A stretch of DNA of 64,000 bases from Atopsyche davidsoni (Eukaryota > Arthropoda > Insecta > Trichoptera > Hydrobiosidae): positions 6,488,501-6,552,500 of the forward strand of contig JAILWY010000002.1 of NCBI GenBank assembly GCA_022113835.1, written 5' to 3'. Under the pieces are notes generated by a model. The model had not been told where the DNA came from, did no database searches, and worked only from the letters and a program-made list of their open reading frames with translations. The position numbers and the translations under genes are program-made. This document shows, piece by piece, positions 33,961 through 44,700 of this stretch. The first letter of the stretch is position 1. Each line of letters starts with the position of its first letter.

Positions 33961-35450
33961 ATCAATTGCTTTTCAATAGTCGTTAAATAAATTTCTTGAG
34001 ATTCTTTTAAATTTAACCCTAGCACTTTTATTTTAAATAATCTTAAATCAATGCAATACAGTTAACTTTAGCTATATGTGAAATATGTTTATTTAAAACA
34101 AAGAGCCAAAATCACAACTGAAAATAAAAACTGTGCTTAAGGATTTCAAATTATTTTGATTCAAGCATACTTTTCTGAGTTTGCATTTAGACCATTTTGA
34201 TGAAAAATGATTGAGATTATAATATTAATTTCACAAACGTACGCTACTCCATCAGTTTAAATACAAAATTTACTAGAAGATAATCAAATATTATAATTAA
34301 TTATGCATTACGCAAACTAATTTAATATAAGTTAAAATTAAATATAACATATTTTTTTTTTATTTGCCTACTAATTTTTAAGAGATTATTTTTTCTCACG
34401 ATTCAAGAAAAAATGCTAATATCCAGAGTATATGTGGTTTTATACAGACAAATTTGAAAGATAACTTTTGTAAGAATATATTTTCGGCATCTCTTTTTCA
34501 GAGTAAGTACTCGATCAATCAACTTGTATCAGGTGATACCTAAATAAATAATTTACAAGAGAAAACGTCTCTATTTTATCGCGTATAGCGTAATATATAT
34601 TTTTTCTAATAACCAACATATAAGCTTGTTGGCACTACTTTTTACAGAGAGTACCCCGGAAAAATCCCCACCCTAACAAGTAAACCTTAAACTGATGTAA
34701 CTATGTTATCTCATGTTCATTTAAAAACTGTTTGGACTTTATAAGTGTTGATACATTTGTTTACAAGTGTTGATCAAGTTTAAAATTTCATTTACTCGCA
34801 ATAACTACAAAGAACCCAGGAGTAAGATGGATTGTTTTTTATCCGAGAGATATATTTGTGACAAATATTGGAGATAAATGTAACATGATTATTTTTATTA
34901 ATATTTGGTAAAAAATTATTCAGTATTCTTTTTTTAGATCTGATCACCAAACAAACTATATATTTGAACGTAAATATATTTATTATTAGCCATTAAAAAT
35001 AAACCTACCTTTTGTGAATAAGAAAGCTGTAAGTGTACTCTTACGTGACTGACAGACTCTGGCAGCCATCATTATGAGAAAGCATTACTTTCATGTAAGC
35101 TTACAAAGAAAAATAATATTTGAAAAATAAACAACACGAGAGTTTCATTATTTTATCCACGCTACACGGCCTTTTCATTGCGGTTATTCGATGTGTGTTG
35201 AGTGTAGCTTTGCCATAATAGAGAGGGTACGAAGAAAAATGATTATATTTACTACTCAAGATTTCAGTTATTTAAATTAGCACAATAATAAGTGTTCAAT
35301 CAATATATTTTGGAACAAAACAAGAATAAATAATAAAAAATATTAAAAGCAATAAATTTAATTTCTTCAAAGTGTAACAAAAAAAAAAAAATTAAGCGAG
35401 TATCATCATAGTAAGCAGTTCTGTAAAACTAAATCAATTGTATAGCCTTC
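33961..35450. other. AT-rich spacer, no gene seen
   Basis: AT-rich. ttttacagagagtac at 34650-34664 matches the fold-back family junction at 30160. 35040-35230 is slightly richer in GC. No coding frame. Confidence 0.5.
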
Positions 35451-35670
35451 CCGCTCTTTCCATTCTGTACCCTGAGCGTGTGTTAAGTATCGGTAATGGA
35501 GTAATGGACTTGGCATGGTTGTGAAGGGATGTGCTCTGGAAGTACCTTGTCGAAGGGGGGAAGGTTCTTGATATTTTTTTCTGAAGGAGTATCAGACCAG
35601 AGTTTTTTTAAAGGAATGGATTATATATTGGGCAGTTGTAATTCGCAGACTTTTACCTTCCAATATAAAA

Positions 35671-35881
35671 CTGCGGTGGGTACTTGTTTTTTATCCGACC
35701 ACCAAATTTTTTTAATGTACATGTACTCGCAGAGATAATAATCTCCGTTGTGGCGTTTATTTCGATAATTGCAGATTTCCATGACCGCTAGATTCGTTGG
35801 GTTAGGTTAGGTTAGGTTAAAAAAAAAAAGGTTAGGTACAAGTTTTTTGGTGGTCGGATAAAAAACAAGTACCCTGCGGTG
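35671..35881. mobile_element. MITE with 28-bp TIRs and 8-bp TSD
   Basis: The element 35679-35873 (195 bp) starts ggtacttgttttttatccga and ends with the exact reverse complement; arms are 35679-35706 and 35846-35873. Identical 8-bp direct repeats ctgcggtg flank it at 35671-35678 and 35874-35881. An 8-bp duplication fits hAT, P or Merlin-type transposases. The interior is non-coding and includes (TTAGG)3-4 at about 35799-35820. Perfect arms and target duplication imply a young insertion. Confidence 0.93.
35799..35837 (+). repeat. Short (TTAGG)n telomere-like tract in MITE
   Basis: The sequence ttgggttaggttaggttaggtta, then an A run and another ggttagg, lies inside the MITE. TTAGG is the canonical insect telomere unit. 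This copy is short and internal, so it is part of the element and not a telomere. Confidence 0.7.
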
Positions 35882-36042
35882 CAGAAGGACCCGGGGACCC
35901 ACTACACTGGCTCAGCATAAATTTATTCTCAGTGAGATAGTCGGAAAACTTCTTTGAGGAGAGGCACCCGATGAAGACGGACGAGTCGTAAGAGTGTTGA
36001 GTCGGTCGATGAGGATGTTGGATAGGGGTGGTGTTGACTCAC

Positions 36043-36214
36043 CGGCGGCGTGCAGCGTGGCGAGGAGGTCGGCGAGCAGCGCGGGGTCCTGGCAGGCCAC
36101 GGCCACCTCCCCCGCGCCCCGCAGCTGCAGGGACACTCCCTCCGAGCCCAGCGCGCCGCACATCAGCACCGCCCGCGGCCGCAGCGCGCCCAGGCCCAGC
36201 CGTGCGCCCGACAC
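36043..36214 (-). CDS. GC-rich internal exon, family uncertain
   Basis: On the minus strand a 172-nt open block is bounded by a good acceptor (tgattctcacag before 36214) and a consensus donor (gtgagt at 36042-36037). It enters in phase 0 and leaves after one extra base. The product begins VSGARLGLGALRPRAVLMCG and later has VSLQLRGAGEVAVACQD and LLADLLATLHAAG. Third positions are almost all G or C, in contrast with the surroundings, as expected for a real exon. From memory, the GEV...LL.DL...L part weakly resembles the C-terminal region of BBS2-like BBSome subunits; I do not rely on this. Partner exons are not seen, so introns may be very long. Confidence 0.6.
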
Positions 36215-36219
36215 CTGTG

Positions 36220-36600
36220 AGAATCAACCACAACAACTCAAACCACATCCACAAGAACAATTCACAAAATTTACAAAAACTACGCCTGTCCCATCTGGGG
36301 GATACATCCCATCTGAGAAACACAAGCCTCTCCAAAATCCAATCCTTCGCTAGGCACTCAATGCTCCGAGACTCATCCAAAATGCCCTCACCAAAACGAT
36401 CCAAGAGGTTATCATCCACCACGCGCACTTCTTCCAAATCTTCACCCACATAGTTCCAAACCCCTCAATCAACACCTTCTTCGAGTTCAACCTCGAGGAC
36501 TGCCTCCACAAAAAGGCCAAAAGCCACCCCCCCCCCCTCCCCCCACCCACCCACCCAACCCCACGGTGACACAAGTCACCCAGTCATTTTGAAGGCGCTG
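36220..36600 (+). other. G-poor block with possible coding frame
   Basis: The plus strand is rich in A and C and almost free of G over about 350 bp, a marked strand asymmetry. Within it a frame after a TAG at 36351 runs 71 codons (36354-36569) to TGA, with most codons ending in C (RLIQNALTKTIQEVIIHHAH, then FFQIFTHIVPNPSINTFFEF and NLEDCLHKKA). It lacks a start codon. Minus-strand frames over the same bases are also open, so coding status is unresolved. A C tract at 36527-36557 gives four G runs on the minus strand and can form a G-quadruplex. Confidence 0.3.
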
Positions 36601-36671
36601 AAGAAAAATCTTCCTGTTTCGCCGATAAAGCCAAATACACTAGACTAGATAAAATCAATTCATAAAATAGA

Positions 36672-36700
36672 CAAAAAGCGGGCGCCCCGACACCTGAGGA
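36672..36700 (-). repeat. Duplicated acceptor of the 36.2-kb exon
   Basis: The minus strand reads gttgtgttctcctcag then GTGTCGGGGCGCCC. This matches the acceptor and first exon bases of the exon starting at 36214 (gattctcacag then GTGTCGGGCGC). The similarity fades quickly, and the frame stops after about a dozen codons. It is a partial duplication about 470 bp upstream of the exon. Confidence 0.5.
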
Positions 36701-36770
36701 GAACACAACAGCATCAAGAAATCGAATCATCAAGAAATTGCGCGAATACCATGACCAAAATTTTTATTTT

Positions 36771-36895
36771 TATTTCTTCTTCTTCTGGTGTTTCTCATCG
36801 TAGGAAGTTTGTAACCGTTTAATTGAACATATTTCTATCCTAAGCCGGTTTAACTAATTAGGCCGCACTTCCAATCTCCAGCCACTAGCCACCCA
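36771..36895 (-). mobile_element. Non-LTR retrotransposon tail fragment
   Basis: On the minus strand a VTNFLR-stop-ETPEEEE tail matches the family tail (EMVANL..RE) seen at 8255 and 45270. It is preceded by gatgcgg-like and ggctggagattgg sequence as in the related fragments. Only a decayed 3' end is left. Confidence 0.4.
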
Positions 36896-37079
36896 ACACA
36901 TAAACATAAAATTTTACTTTTGACAAAACAATTAAAATAATTATCTTTCACTTATTACTTTGAAGAGTAGAGATTACTTAGCGTACGTCAATATAATTAT
37001 GTTATACCAAAACTTTAATATCAAAACAAATACAAAAGACAATTTTTTATAACTCATAAAATAAAACGTCACTATGAGT

Positions 37080-37380
37080 GCATCTCGGCTTTTTCTAACC
37101 TCGTAAGTGCCGCATTTAGTGCTGAGTAAATATTGCAAGGAAATGTAATATCGACAAGAAATATCGACGAGTGTTGTGGGGGCGCGGAGGCTGCAGGGCC
37201 CCGCGATCAGAAAAACGAGAAGGACGAAATTATTGTATTAAGTACATCCCCGGCGCTGGAGAGGGTGGATTTGGTTTCGCTGGTAATTTTGGGAGAAATT
37301 TCTCGAAGAGGGAGTTCTGTTACGAGAATATTGTTTTATTTCTGCGAGGCCATTACTGAAATTTAAGGGGCCTGTTTTAA
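37080..37380. promoter_or_regulatory. GC island, candidate regulatory element
   Basis: Unique block around tgtgggggcgcggaggctgc and cccggcgctggagagggtgg. Two overlapping plus frames (37133-37366 and 37171-37359) cross it and neither shows a domain. Confidence 0.3.
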
Positions 37381-37905
37381 GCTACTAAATTTATTTATTT
37401 AATAGACTTAAGTACAGCGGAAATAGGAACGTTATCGGAGGCTTTTAATGCCCAAAGGTCACGATAATGTCAAATATTTAAAATTATATTATATAAAATT
37501 ATATAAGTCATAAAATACCATTTAATACCTTTAAAACAGAACGAAAAAGTGTATTAAATGAAATATTCTCTCTGGGTAAATTAAAATACTGTAGCATATA
37601 TTTTTTTGTGAATATATAATATCGACTGTATTCTATTTAGTATTATATTTATTATAAAAGAAAGCAATATTATTTTATTATTACTTGAAATCTAGATACA
37701 TATTGTCTTTGTTCCTATAATTGAAAGATGCGTAAACAATGTATTTTTTTTATTAAAAATAAATTGAATACTTAACGATCAAACAATAAATTTGTTTTAT
37801 CGATGTTATTTGTACAAAAAAACAAAAACGAAATTTTTCTTTAAGTGAGTATAAAATACATATAAAGCCTATTTCGCCAGTACTTCAAGCTAGAAAATAT
37901 TTCAA
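37381..37905. other. AT-rich spacer, no gene seen
   Basis: AT-rich, nothing recognised. Confidence 0.5.
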
Positions 37906-38240
37906 TTTACCCGTGACGTCAAATAATGGAATTTGATACACTGCTGCTCGGGCGCGAGACAGCGGAACGCAACAGTCATCTCAGACTGCACTCGTGTTGC
38001 AGAAAAATTCCATTACGAGCGGCCCGGGGGGGGAGTACGACAAATGAATTCTCAGCGCACGGGGCACAGGCGCCGCTGCAGTTTTCATTATAACTACTTT
38101 AAACGACTTTCATCCGCGTGCACTGTGCAGGTGAAATACTGCAGCTGCTGGCGTCAGTGCACCGTTTTTGTTCCAGACAAAAAGTACGCTCCGAATCGCA
38201 GTCTCTATATGGCTTACCGGTTGTTTATCGATTTATAGAA
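37905..38240. promoter_or_regulatory. CRE-containing GC island
   Basis: Starts with a perfect CRE palindrome (tgacgtca, 37914-37921), then ccactgctgctcgggcgcga-like and gcggcccggggggggagtac sequence and E-box-like cagctgctg (38142-38150). The plus frame 37933-38238 crosses it without a recognised domain. Confidence 0.35.
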
Positions 38241-38930
38241 CAAAGCTATACACATAGAACCAACTAATGTGTTCCGCTTATTTATAATTTATTAGTCCCA
38301 AGCGTATTATGTTTTGAATATACTGCTTATTCCCTTTAAAATCCATGCATGTAAGTGAGTGCAAATACGTAAAAATAAAAAGTTCAATGAGTTGATCTAA
38401 AGTAAGTGTTAAAAAAACTCTATTTTGTTTTATTTTTAATTATGGATATTTGTAAGAAGGTAGTATAATCTGTGTGACACAGCGGCTCAATCAATGGTTA
38501 ATCAAGTATAGTATAATAGTAAGGGATTACAGACAAGACGTCTATGTTGTATGGTGCTTGAATACAGAAGCACGAACAGAAAAATGACACTTTGATTACT
38601 TTACTAATGCTCTATGAAAAGCAATGAATAGTTATATTACAAGAAAATCATTTACAGTCGAAGCATATATGGTGTTTATAAAAGCTCTCAGATTCGAAAA
38701 TATTTATACTTTCATGTATCGTACAGCTGTATATTGAAAAAATTGCGCAGAGACAACTGCATCTTATCAATTGATTAAAATTTGTTAATGACATAATTTG
38801 TATAATTTATTGACCATTATTATGTTTTACATGTACGCACATATAGATTTTTTAAAGGTTTTTTTTGTATAAATAAATAGTATTAAATGTCATTAGAACA
38901 GGAAAAGTCTTAATAAAAAAATGTGGTAAG
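38241..38930. other. AT-rich spacer, no gene seen
   Basis: AT-rich, no frame or repeat recognised. Confidence 0.5.
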
Positions 38931-39140
38931 AGCACTGTCAGAGCCGAGGCAATGCTAAACCAGACACAGTGCGCGTTTAAACTGTATTCAGGACAGAGCG
39001 CACAGTGCTGCGAAGTCACTAAAAGCAACTCGAATCAAAGTAGAATTAGTCAAGTCTCTTGCAGAGAGTGCAGCGGAATACACGAAGGCACCCGGCAAGT
39101 GCATTTTCAGTACAATGTAATTCCTAAGCAAATCAAATAG
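38931..39140. other. Unique moderate-GC block
   Basis: Contains cacagtgcgcg...gcgcacagtgctgcg, a repeated CACAGTG-type motif, and a 62-codon plus frame (38952-39140) with six cysteines but no signal peptide or known domain. Candidate regulatory block; the frame is not supported. Confidence 0.25.
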
Positions 39141-39589
39141 AAATAACCGTAAGGGATTTTAGTCAGAGAACGCAATCCAAGTTTGCAATAAACGTTTTTA
39201 GCTAATGCTAATTTTCTCTGTGAACGTTAAGCATTTTTCCCATTTTTATTAGGTAAAATACACAAAGGAATATAAAAAATAAAAATAATTAGTAGTGAGG
39301 AAAAAATCTAATGAAAATTAAAACAATTACACGGTTATATTATTTATTAAATACAATAAGTTATTAAAATACAAAAAACGATATTTTGAAATTCAATCAA
39401 GCCATAATAGTATACAGGTGAATGCTATAAACAAAAAAAGGTTTACGTGAAAAATAATTGTTTAACTTATATAATCGAGGACGTAAAAGAATTATCGAGA
39501 GAATAAATAATTATTAAGTAAAATACTTAATAAAAAAAAAACACCGTGTAATAGACATTTAATCTACTGTCTTAATATACAGGCTGTAG

Positions 39590-39870
39590 ATAAAATTCAC
39601 CTCGTGCGCCAGCTGCTATATATATCCCCCTATATAATATATTACAGCGTGTGTGGTTGGCGTCCCCTTGACCCAGTTATACAGCGTGCACGTAAGTACG
39701 TGGGAGTTTCGCGTCATTCCGCCTGCGGTGGCCGCCCTGTAGACCGCGGGCGAGTTAATTTTAATCGAGCTCTCGGCGACACCCCGCGCTTGTAACCAAA
39801 TGGGTGTTTCTTGTTGTTGCGAATACTACATGGCAAGACCTAGACAAGTTTCCGCTGGAAGCATTCTGCG
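39590..39870. promoter_or_regulatory. GC island, candidate regulatory element
   Basis: Unique block with gtgtggttggcgtccccttg, cgcctgcggtggccgccctg and cgagttaattttaatcgagc (an AT core within a near palindrome, 39750-39769). The plus frame 39604-39795 has no domain. Confidence 0.33.
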
Positions 39871-41050
39871 CTACCGTCTAATTAAATTCGCATTTCAATC
39901 ATACAAAAGACTGTGTGGGTACAGAGTGTGGTTACAGATATTTTTTTCCGTACACCAAACGACGAGTAACAACTTTGAACTATTTTCTAGACACGTGTAG
40001 CAACTTTGCAACTATTTAATAATTTGAGTCTTTAAATGCAAATGTAAAACTGGTGCATCATATTTCTAGATTTGTAAGCATCATTGATTTTAATAATATA
40101 CAATAAATGAATTGAATTAAAGTGATTACAATAAAACCAAGATAATTACATGGCACTCTAAGCATCTATATATTTAAAACATAAATATTATTTGTATTAA
40201 ACACTGTAGATACATTAAATATTTCTCATTTATTTTAAAGTAATCTTTGAATAAAACGTACAAAAATATAAGCGTAAAGTTGCATCTGATTGTACTGAAC
40301 AAGATGTTTACCGAGTTCTGATCAAACGACTGCAGTTTTGCAACATCGGTGGAAAGCAGGAAACTTATACCGGAGCTGGCGCGCTCGAATCCAACAGTTT
40401 TCCTTGAACGTATGTATGCAGTTTTGAAAAGTAGATTTGTTTCATGTTTCAAAGAAGCTTAAATCAAGTACCAACTGCAGCAAAATCAAACAAAATAAGT
40501 ACTCACGACCCTTTGATGTGTTCAAGTGTATAATATACTTATAGAATATTATTCTTACGGGTTGTGTATTGTGCTATGAGTTTATTTTTTTTACAAACAA
40601 ACATTCAGGCTGCCAAGACTGTATCGGTGCATCATAGTACGACCTTCAACCTCGACGAAAGCCTTGGCAAAAGAGGTCCAGTTTCTGAGGCATGTTGGCG
40701 TTGCTAGATGTTGATGTCGTAAATGTAGTCATACATTATGATCCATATTATTATAAAATGGGACTAGTTGTATTGAATTTGAACGCACTGAAGTGCAATG
40801 TACAAAAGAATAACAGGTAAAGTTAGTTAAGGAAATTTGTTTAGAGAGTGCTTGGGTATTTTTTAAAAAATACTGAAAATTTATGATAGTCTACTCAATG
40901 GGAAACTCTATGTAAATAAGCCTTACTAAAGTAAATAAAAACATAAATGGGCAAATTTAAAATTTATGGCAGAGTGTTTTTTTTGTAAACATAATAAATA
41001 ACAACCTTTTCTACAATATAGGATTCATCTCATCTTGTAGCAAATAGGAA
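39871..41050. other. AT-rich spacer with unidentified GC patch
   Basis: 40610-40710 (gaccttcaacctcgacgaaa...gaggcatgttggcgttgc) is GC-elevated and gives an open minus-strand stretch that looks like decayed coding DNA, perhaps from a transposon, but I cannot assign it. The rest is AT-rich. Confidence 0.35.
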
Positions 41051-41200
41051 AAATTTGGATTAATTTCCAGCCCCGTATTTGTATGGGAGCGGAAATGAAG
41101 CCCGAGGGCTGAGGCCGCCCACGTACTGCGCAAGCCGCCCATAACTCGTAGGCTCGAGACGATAAGCGTGGGCAGATAAATATCTGTTCATTGAACTACA
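41050..41200. promoter_or_regulatory. Candidate regulatory block
   Basis: Unique block with agcccgagggctgaggccgc, ccacgtactgcgcaagccgc and tgggcagataaatatctg (two GATA-type sites in inverted orientation). No frame. Confidence 0.33.
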
Positions 41201-41549
41201 AGTTTCACCTCATACAAAACATCTCTATCTAAAATTCAGTAACCCGTTACCAATAACATGAAACTTTTCAATTAGCAATCCATTCAAAATTGTTTTGGCT
41301 TCTTCATACTACAGTATCTCCCAATATGCTCTCCTTTTAATAACACATTATAGTTTAAGACTTTTATATAAAATATCTCTATTATAGTCTGATCTTCACA
41401 TCTAATAATAAAAATAATCTTGATCTTTAAATTATTGATATTCAAAAAATTAGTTTTTAAGAATCAGTTAATATGAAGATCCTCCGGTATAATTCTTTGT
41501 CTTGGCATATTTTTGTTTTCGGCCAATTATAACGTATACCCGTTAAAAC

Positions 41550-41730
41550 TAAATTCAGGCTGTTGACGGAAATACGACCGCGAGTTACTTCATAACTTCC
41601 GTTTCGACTGAAGTTTCCTCCAGCGGTGTAAGTAATACGAGGAAAACTTCCGCCGAGAATATTTTTCCGAGGAAGAAAAATTAAAAAAAAAAAAAACTCT
41701 CCCGGAACAATTTGTAAAAGTGGGTGCTTC
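41550..41730. promoter_or_regulatory. Candidate regulatory block
   Basis: GC-elevated DNA with three purine-rich near repeats (acttccgtttcgac, agtttcctccagcgg, aaacttccgccgagaa). Non-coding. Confidence 0.25.
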
Positions 41731-42299
41731 CTTCAATATTTATTACGAGGTTAATCTCTTCTATTTTGTCAATCTTGAGAATATAAAAAAAACGCCGGAT
41801 TTTTATATACATATTATACTTTTTTTTAATAAAACAGATTTCATAAAAAAATTATACCTCAATTATTAAAAGCTTTGTATGGTTATAAATTTTCACATGT
41901 ACGGAAAATAAATCAGATCATGAATAAAAATTAATATCCATTCTATAAAATGCGCAAACGTTCTGAAGTGCTTAAGAAGGATAATTTTTAAGACATATTG
42001 CAGGAAATGAATCTTCGGAAAGAAATGTAAAGTAGTAAGTTATTGAAATAGATAGACGAATGGTCTCACTCACTCTTCTTTCTCTACACTGAAAACTAAT
42101 CAGAAGTAGAATTTTTCAGTTTTATAACCTTGTTAACGATCGTTGAAAATTAAGCTGTCACCAATTAAGTACTTATTAAAAACATTCAATGTTTACAAAA
42201 AGTTTTTGAGGTTAGATATTTTAATTATTCATAACTCACGAGCTGAAGATGATATACATATATATATATATATATTTGGTAATATTGTTACCTACTAAT

Positions 42300-42610
42300 A
42301 CAAGTGGACGTTTATTCACTCACAACCATGCTCGCTCTCCTCTCCTCGTGTGACTTTAATAACATAATAGTGTTATTTATGTATAGGGTCAGTAATATAT
42401 CAGATGTATCAAACAGTCCCCGGTAGCTCACACACCCCTTCACCGGTGCGGGGGTAGCAATACACACCAGCCTTTTTTGAATTCTCCTCCAATCATCACG
42501 TGAAATGGGGCGAATTCATCGATTTTGCGTTTAATTAATTCTCGTGAGACCTTTCCGCCATGCCTGCCCTCCAGGCTCGCTGGGTTCGTGTAGTTGCGAT
42601 GATTTCTCCA
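42300..42610. promoter_or_regulatory. Candidate regulatory block
   Basis: Unique block with atcacgtgaaatggggcgaa (CACGTG E-box, 42498-42503), gcgtttaattaattctcgtg (homeodomain TAATTAAT-type core, about 42532-42541) and a clipped palindrome ataacataatagtgttattt. No coding frame. Confidence 0.38.
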
Positions 42611-43053
42611 TGAAACATCACATTGTATTTATCATAATATTGATACAGCAGTTAAAGCCTTACTCTTGTGAATATGAGTATTGAATTATCACCGTTAATC
42701 TGTCTCAAAATGTAAATGCAAATCATTTACTCCAAAAAAAATATTAGTAAAGAATAATATGTTTTATAAATTACGTTAATAAAATTATTTTAATTACTTT
42801 TTGTAATAACCTGTTGAGCATAAAAAAACATAATATAGTTTTATTGATAACATGTTTTGTCTTGACTATAAGCATGAGGCGGCGGCAATTTATAAATAAT
42901 AAATATTTAATTTTTATGAAATAAAATTTTATATCAGAAATGAATTCTTAAATAAAATAATAACACGTTATGTTGAATAAATATGAAGCGCTCGTGACTA
43001 GTCGACGGCGGGATTTCTCACTGGCGCAGGTGTAAAAGCCGAGCAATCGGCTT

Positions 43054-43263
43054 ATGCCGCTCTATCGAACAACAAACACTGGCCTTTGCATTTGGATCGT
43101 GCTCATGATAAGCCTCGGGCACGAGGCAGAACACAAACACCAAGACAAGCTGGCCGACGATCAGCCAGCTCAAAGCACCGCACTGAGTTTAAGGTCTCGA
43201 ACAATATTAAATATTCTAAAAAAATATATTAGCAACAAAGAGGCATTTGAAGGAAAAAGCTAA
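43054..43263 (+). CDS. Candidate small secreted peptide (69 aa)
   Basis: ATG 43054 is the first Met after an in-frame TAA (43033-43035); the frame ends with TAA at 43261-43263. The N-terminus has the three parts of a signal peptide: MPLYRTTNT, a hydrophobic core (GLCIWIVLMISLG), then HEA as a likely cleavage site after residue 25. The mature part would be about 44 residues: acidic and polar (EHKHQDKLADDQ), then LRSRTILNILKKYISNKEAF, which could form a basic amphipathic helix. There are no cysteines and no dibasic site other than KK. GC-rich codons contrast with the flanks. An ATTAAA poly(A)-like signal lies at 43320. I recognise no family; it could be a neuropeptide-like or venom/antimicrobial-like peptide, or chance. 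Confidence 0.38.
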   Translation: MPLYRTTNTGLCIWIVLMISLGHEAEHKHQDKLADDQPAQSTALSLRSRTILNILKKYISNKEAFEGKS

Positions 43264-43639
43264 TTTGTGCCAGAGGCTGGAAGTCAGGAACACTGATAAG
43301 TTTTAGATAAATATATGCCATTAAAAATGAGGAGCGGCACTTGAAGAAGTTATAAAAATCTTATGTGCAACATTAATTACTATTACTTTTATCGTAGCTT
43401 GCGCGCAATAATAATGTTCATTTTGTTTTTTTAAGCATCGTGCATTCTAAAATATTTTACTACTCAACTATCTTTTCAAAACACAGCCACAAAGGCAAGC
43501 ATTCAGGTTTTACGCCACATATTTATTACTTTTAATTATAAACAAATATGCATATTTAGAAGTAGGGCGGACCCATTCAATTTTGTAGTCGGCGAGAGTC
43601 TGCTGAATATATTAAGAAATTTATTAAACAATGAAAACT

Positions 43640-43770
43640 GGGCGGTCGTTTCAGTGACCCTGCGCCATGTACGGGACGCCGTAACGTGAATGTACAGCGT
43701 ACACGTTAAATTGAGGCCTGCAATGTTCAAATATAACCTACGTCAGGGGTAACGAGGGGGATTTTATGAC
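43640..43770. promoter_or_regulatory. Candidate regulatory block
   Basis: Short GC-elevated unique block (gtgaccctgcgccatgtacg, taacgaggggg). The minus frame 43536-43730 crosses it without a domain. Confidence 0.22.
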
Positions 43771-44700
43771 GACATAATTTCCCGGCTCAAGCATCATAGA
43801 AAGTTATAGAAATGCTTTGTGCCCATACAGTATCACCTGATGTAGTAAATTATACGGAATAAATACCTACACTCAAATACAGCTACGCATATTTAATTGA
43901 AATATTAAATTTTTTTATGCTTTTAGAGATGACATGGCAAAAGCTGCAATCCTTGTTATTATTAATCAAGATTCTATAACTCGGTTCTCGTTCTGATCCA
44001 TTTGTTACGATCTCAAATACGTCTCAATTAAAAAATGTATATTCAGAAGTAGAACGACCTTTTATGCTGTATTTAGAAAATAACAGAGCGAAAGTGTAAA
44101 TGCTTTTAATCATAGATAAAAATTATTGACCTCGGTTTCTGAATAGTTAATCTACAGCCCAAAAGAGTATATGGTCTCAAAACGTCACACAAGCTGCATA
44201 TAATGCTATTTTGCAAATAGTATATATTCAGTTGATAGTGAATATATATATTAAGTATCAGTATTATTAATTCAGTTTATTTGAGACAAAATTTGAATAC
44301 ACACTCCTTATCTAAGTTTTGATATCTTCCTCTCGAGAAGTTTGTTTTCGTTGCTTTTTAATTGCTTAGCTGCTATGTGCGATTTCTGAAAGATTTTATA
44401 AATATGCAAGACCTGTGTTAACTTTTTTGCGTTTCAAATTACGAAAAAAATTATATTTTAGTTTTTGCCAATGTTTTTACTATGAATGCTTATATTATAC
44501 ATATACTGATTTTTTACCTTTTTAAACAAATATTTGTTAAAATTGTTTTTTTTTTTAATAATAGATATAAATTTTGTTGAATAAAAAAAAGACCAAAAAA
44601 AAAAAAACTTGCACAATCATGAGGATTATACTTATGTGTATTGACATCGAAAACAGTCGTGAGGTTAAAAATTCTATTTGATAAACTGGATTTAATTTGA
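43771..44700. other. AT-rich spacer, no gene seen
   Basis: AT-rich; minus frames 44514-44843 and 44555-44740 overlap in two frames and are not credible. Confidence 0.5.

Larger units (their letters stand above)
35460..35970 (+). mobile_element. Old dispersed repeat split by a MITE
   Basis: Plus-strand counterpart of 1670-1977. The shared blocks run from taccctgagcgtgtgt (35467) through tcggtaatggagtaatgg, ggagtatcaga, ttgggcag and ccttccaatataaaactg (to 35672), resume after the insertion at about 35882 with gggacccactacact, and end with SEIVGKLL followed by a stop (35930-35965). Removing the insertion restores collinearity with the 1.7-kb copy. It is decayed and non-functional. Confidence 0.75.

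Noticed and set aside
38952..39140. 62-codon frame with six cysteines
   Set aside because: No signal peptide, and cysteine spacing fits no family I know; more likely a repeated CACAGTG/TGC motif block.
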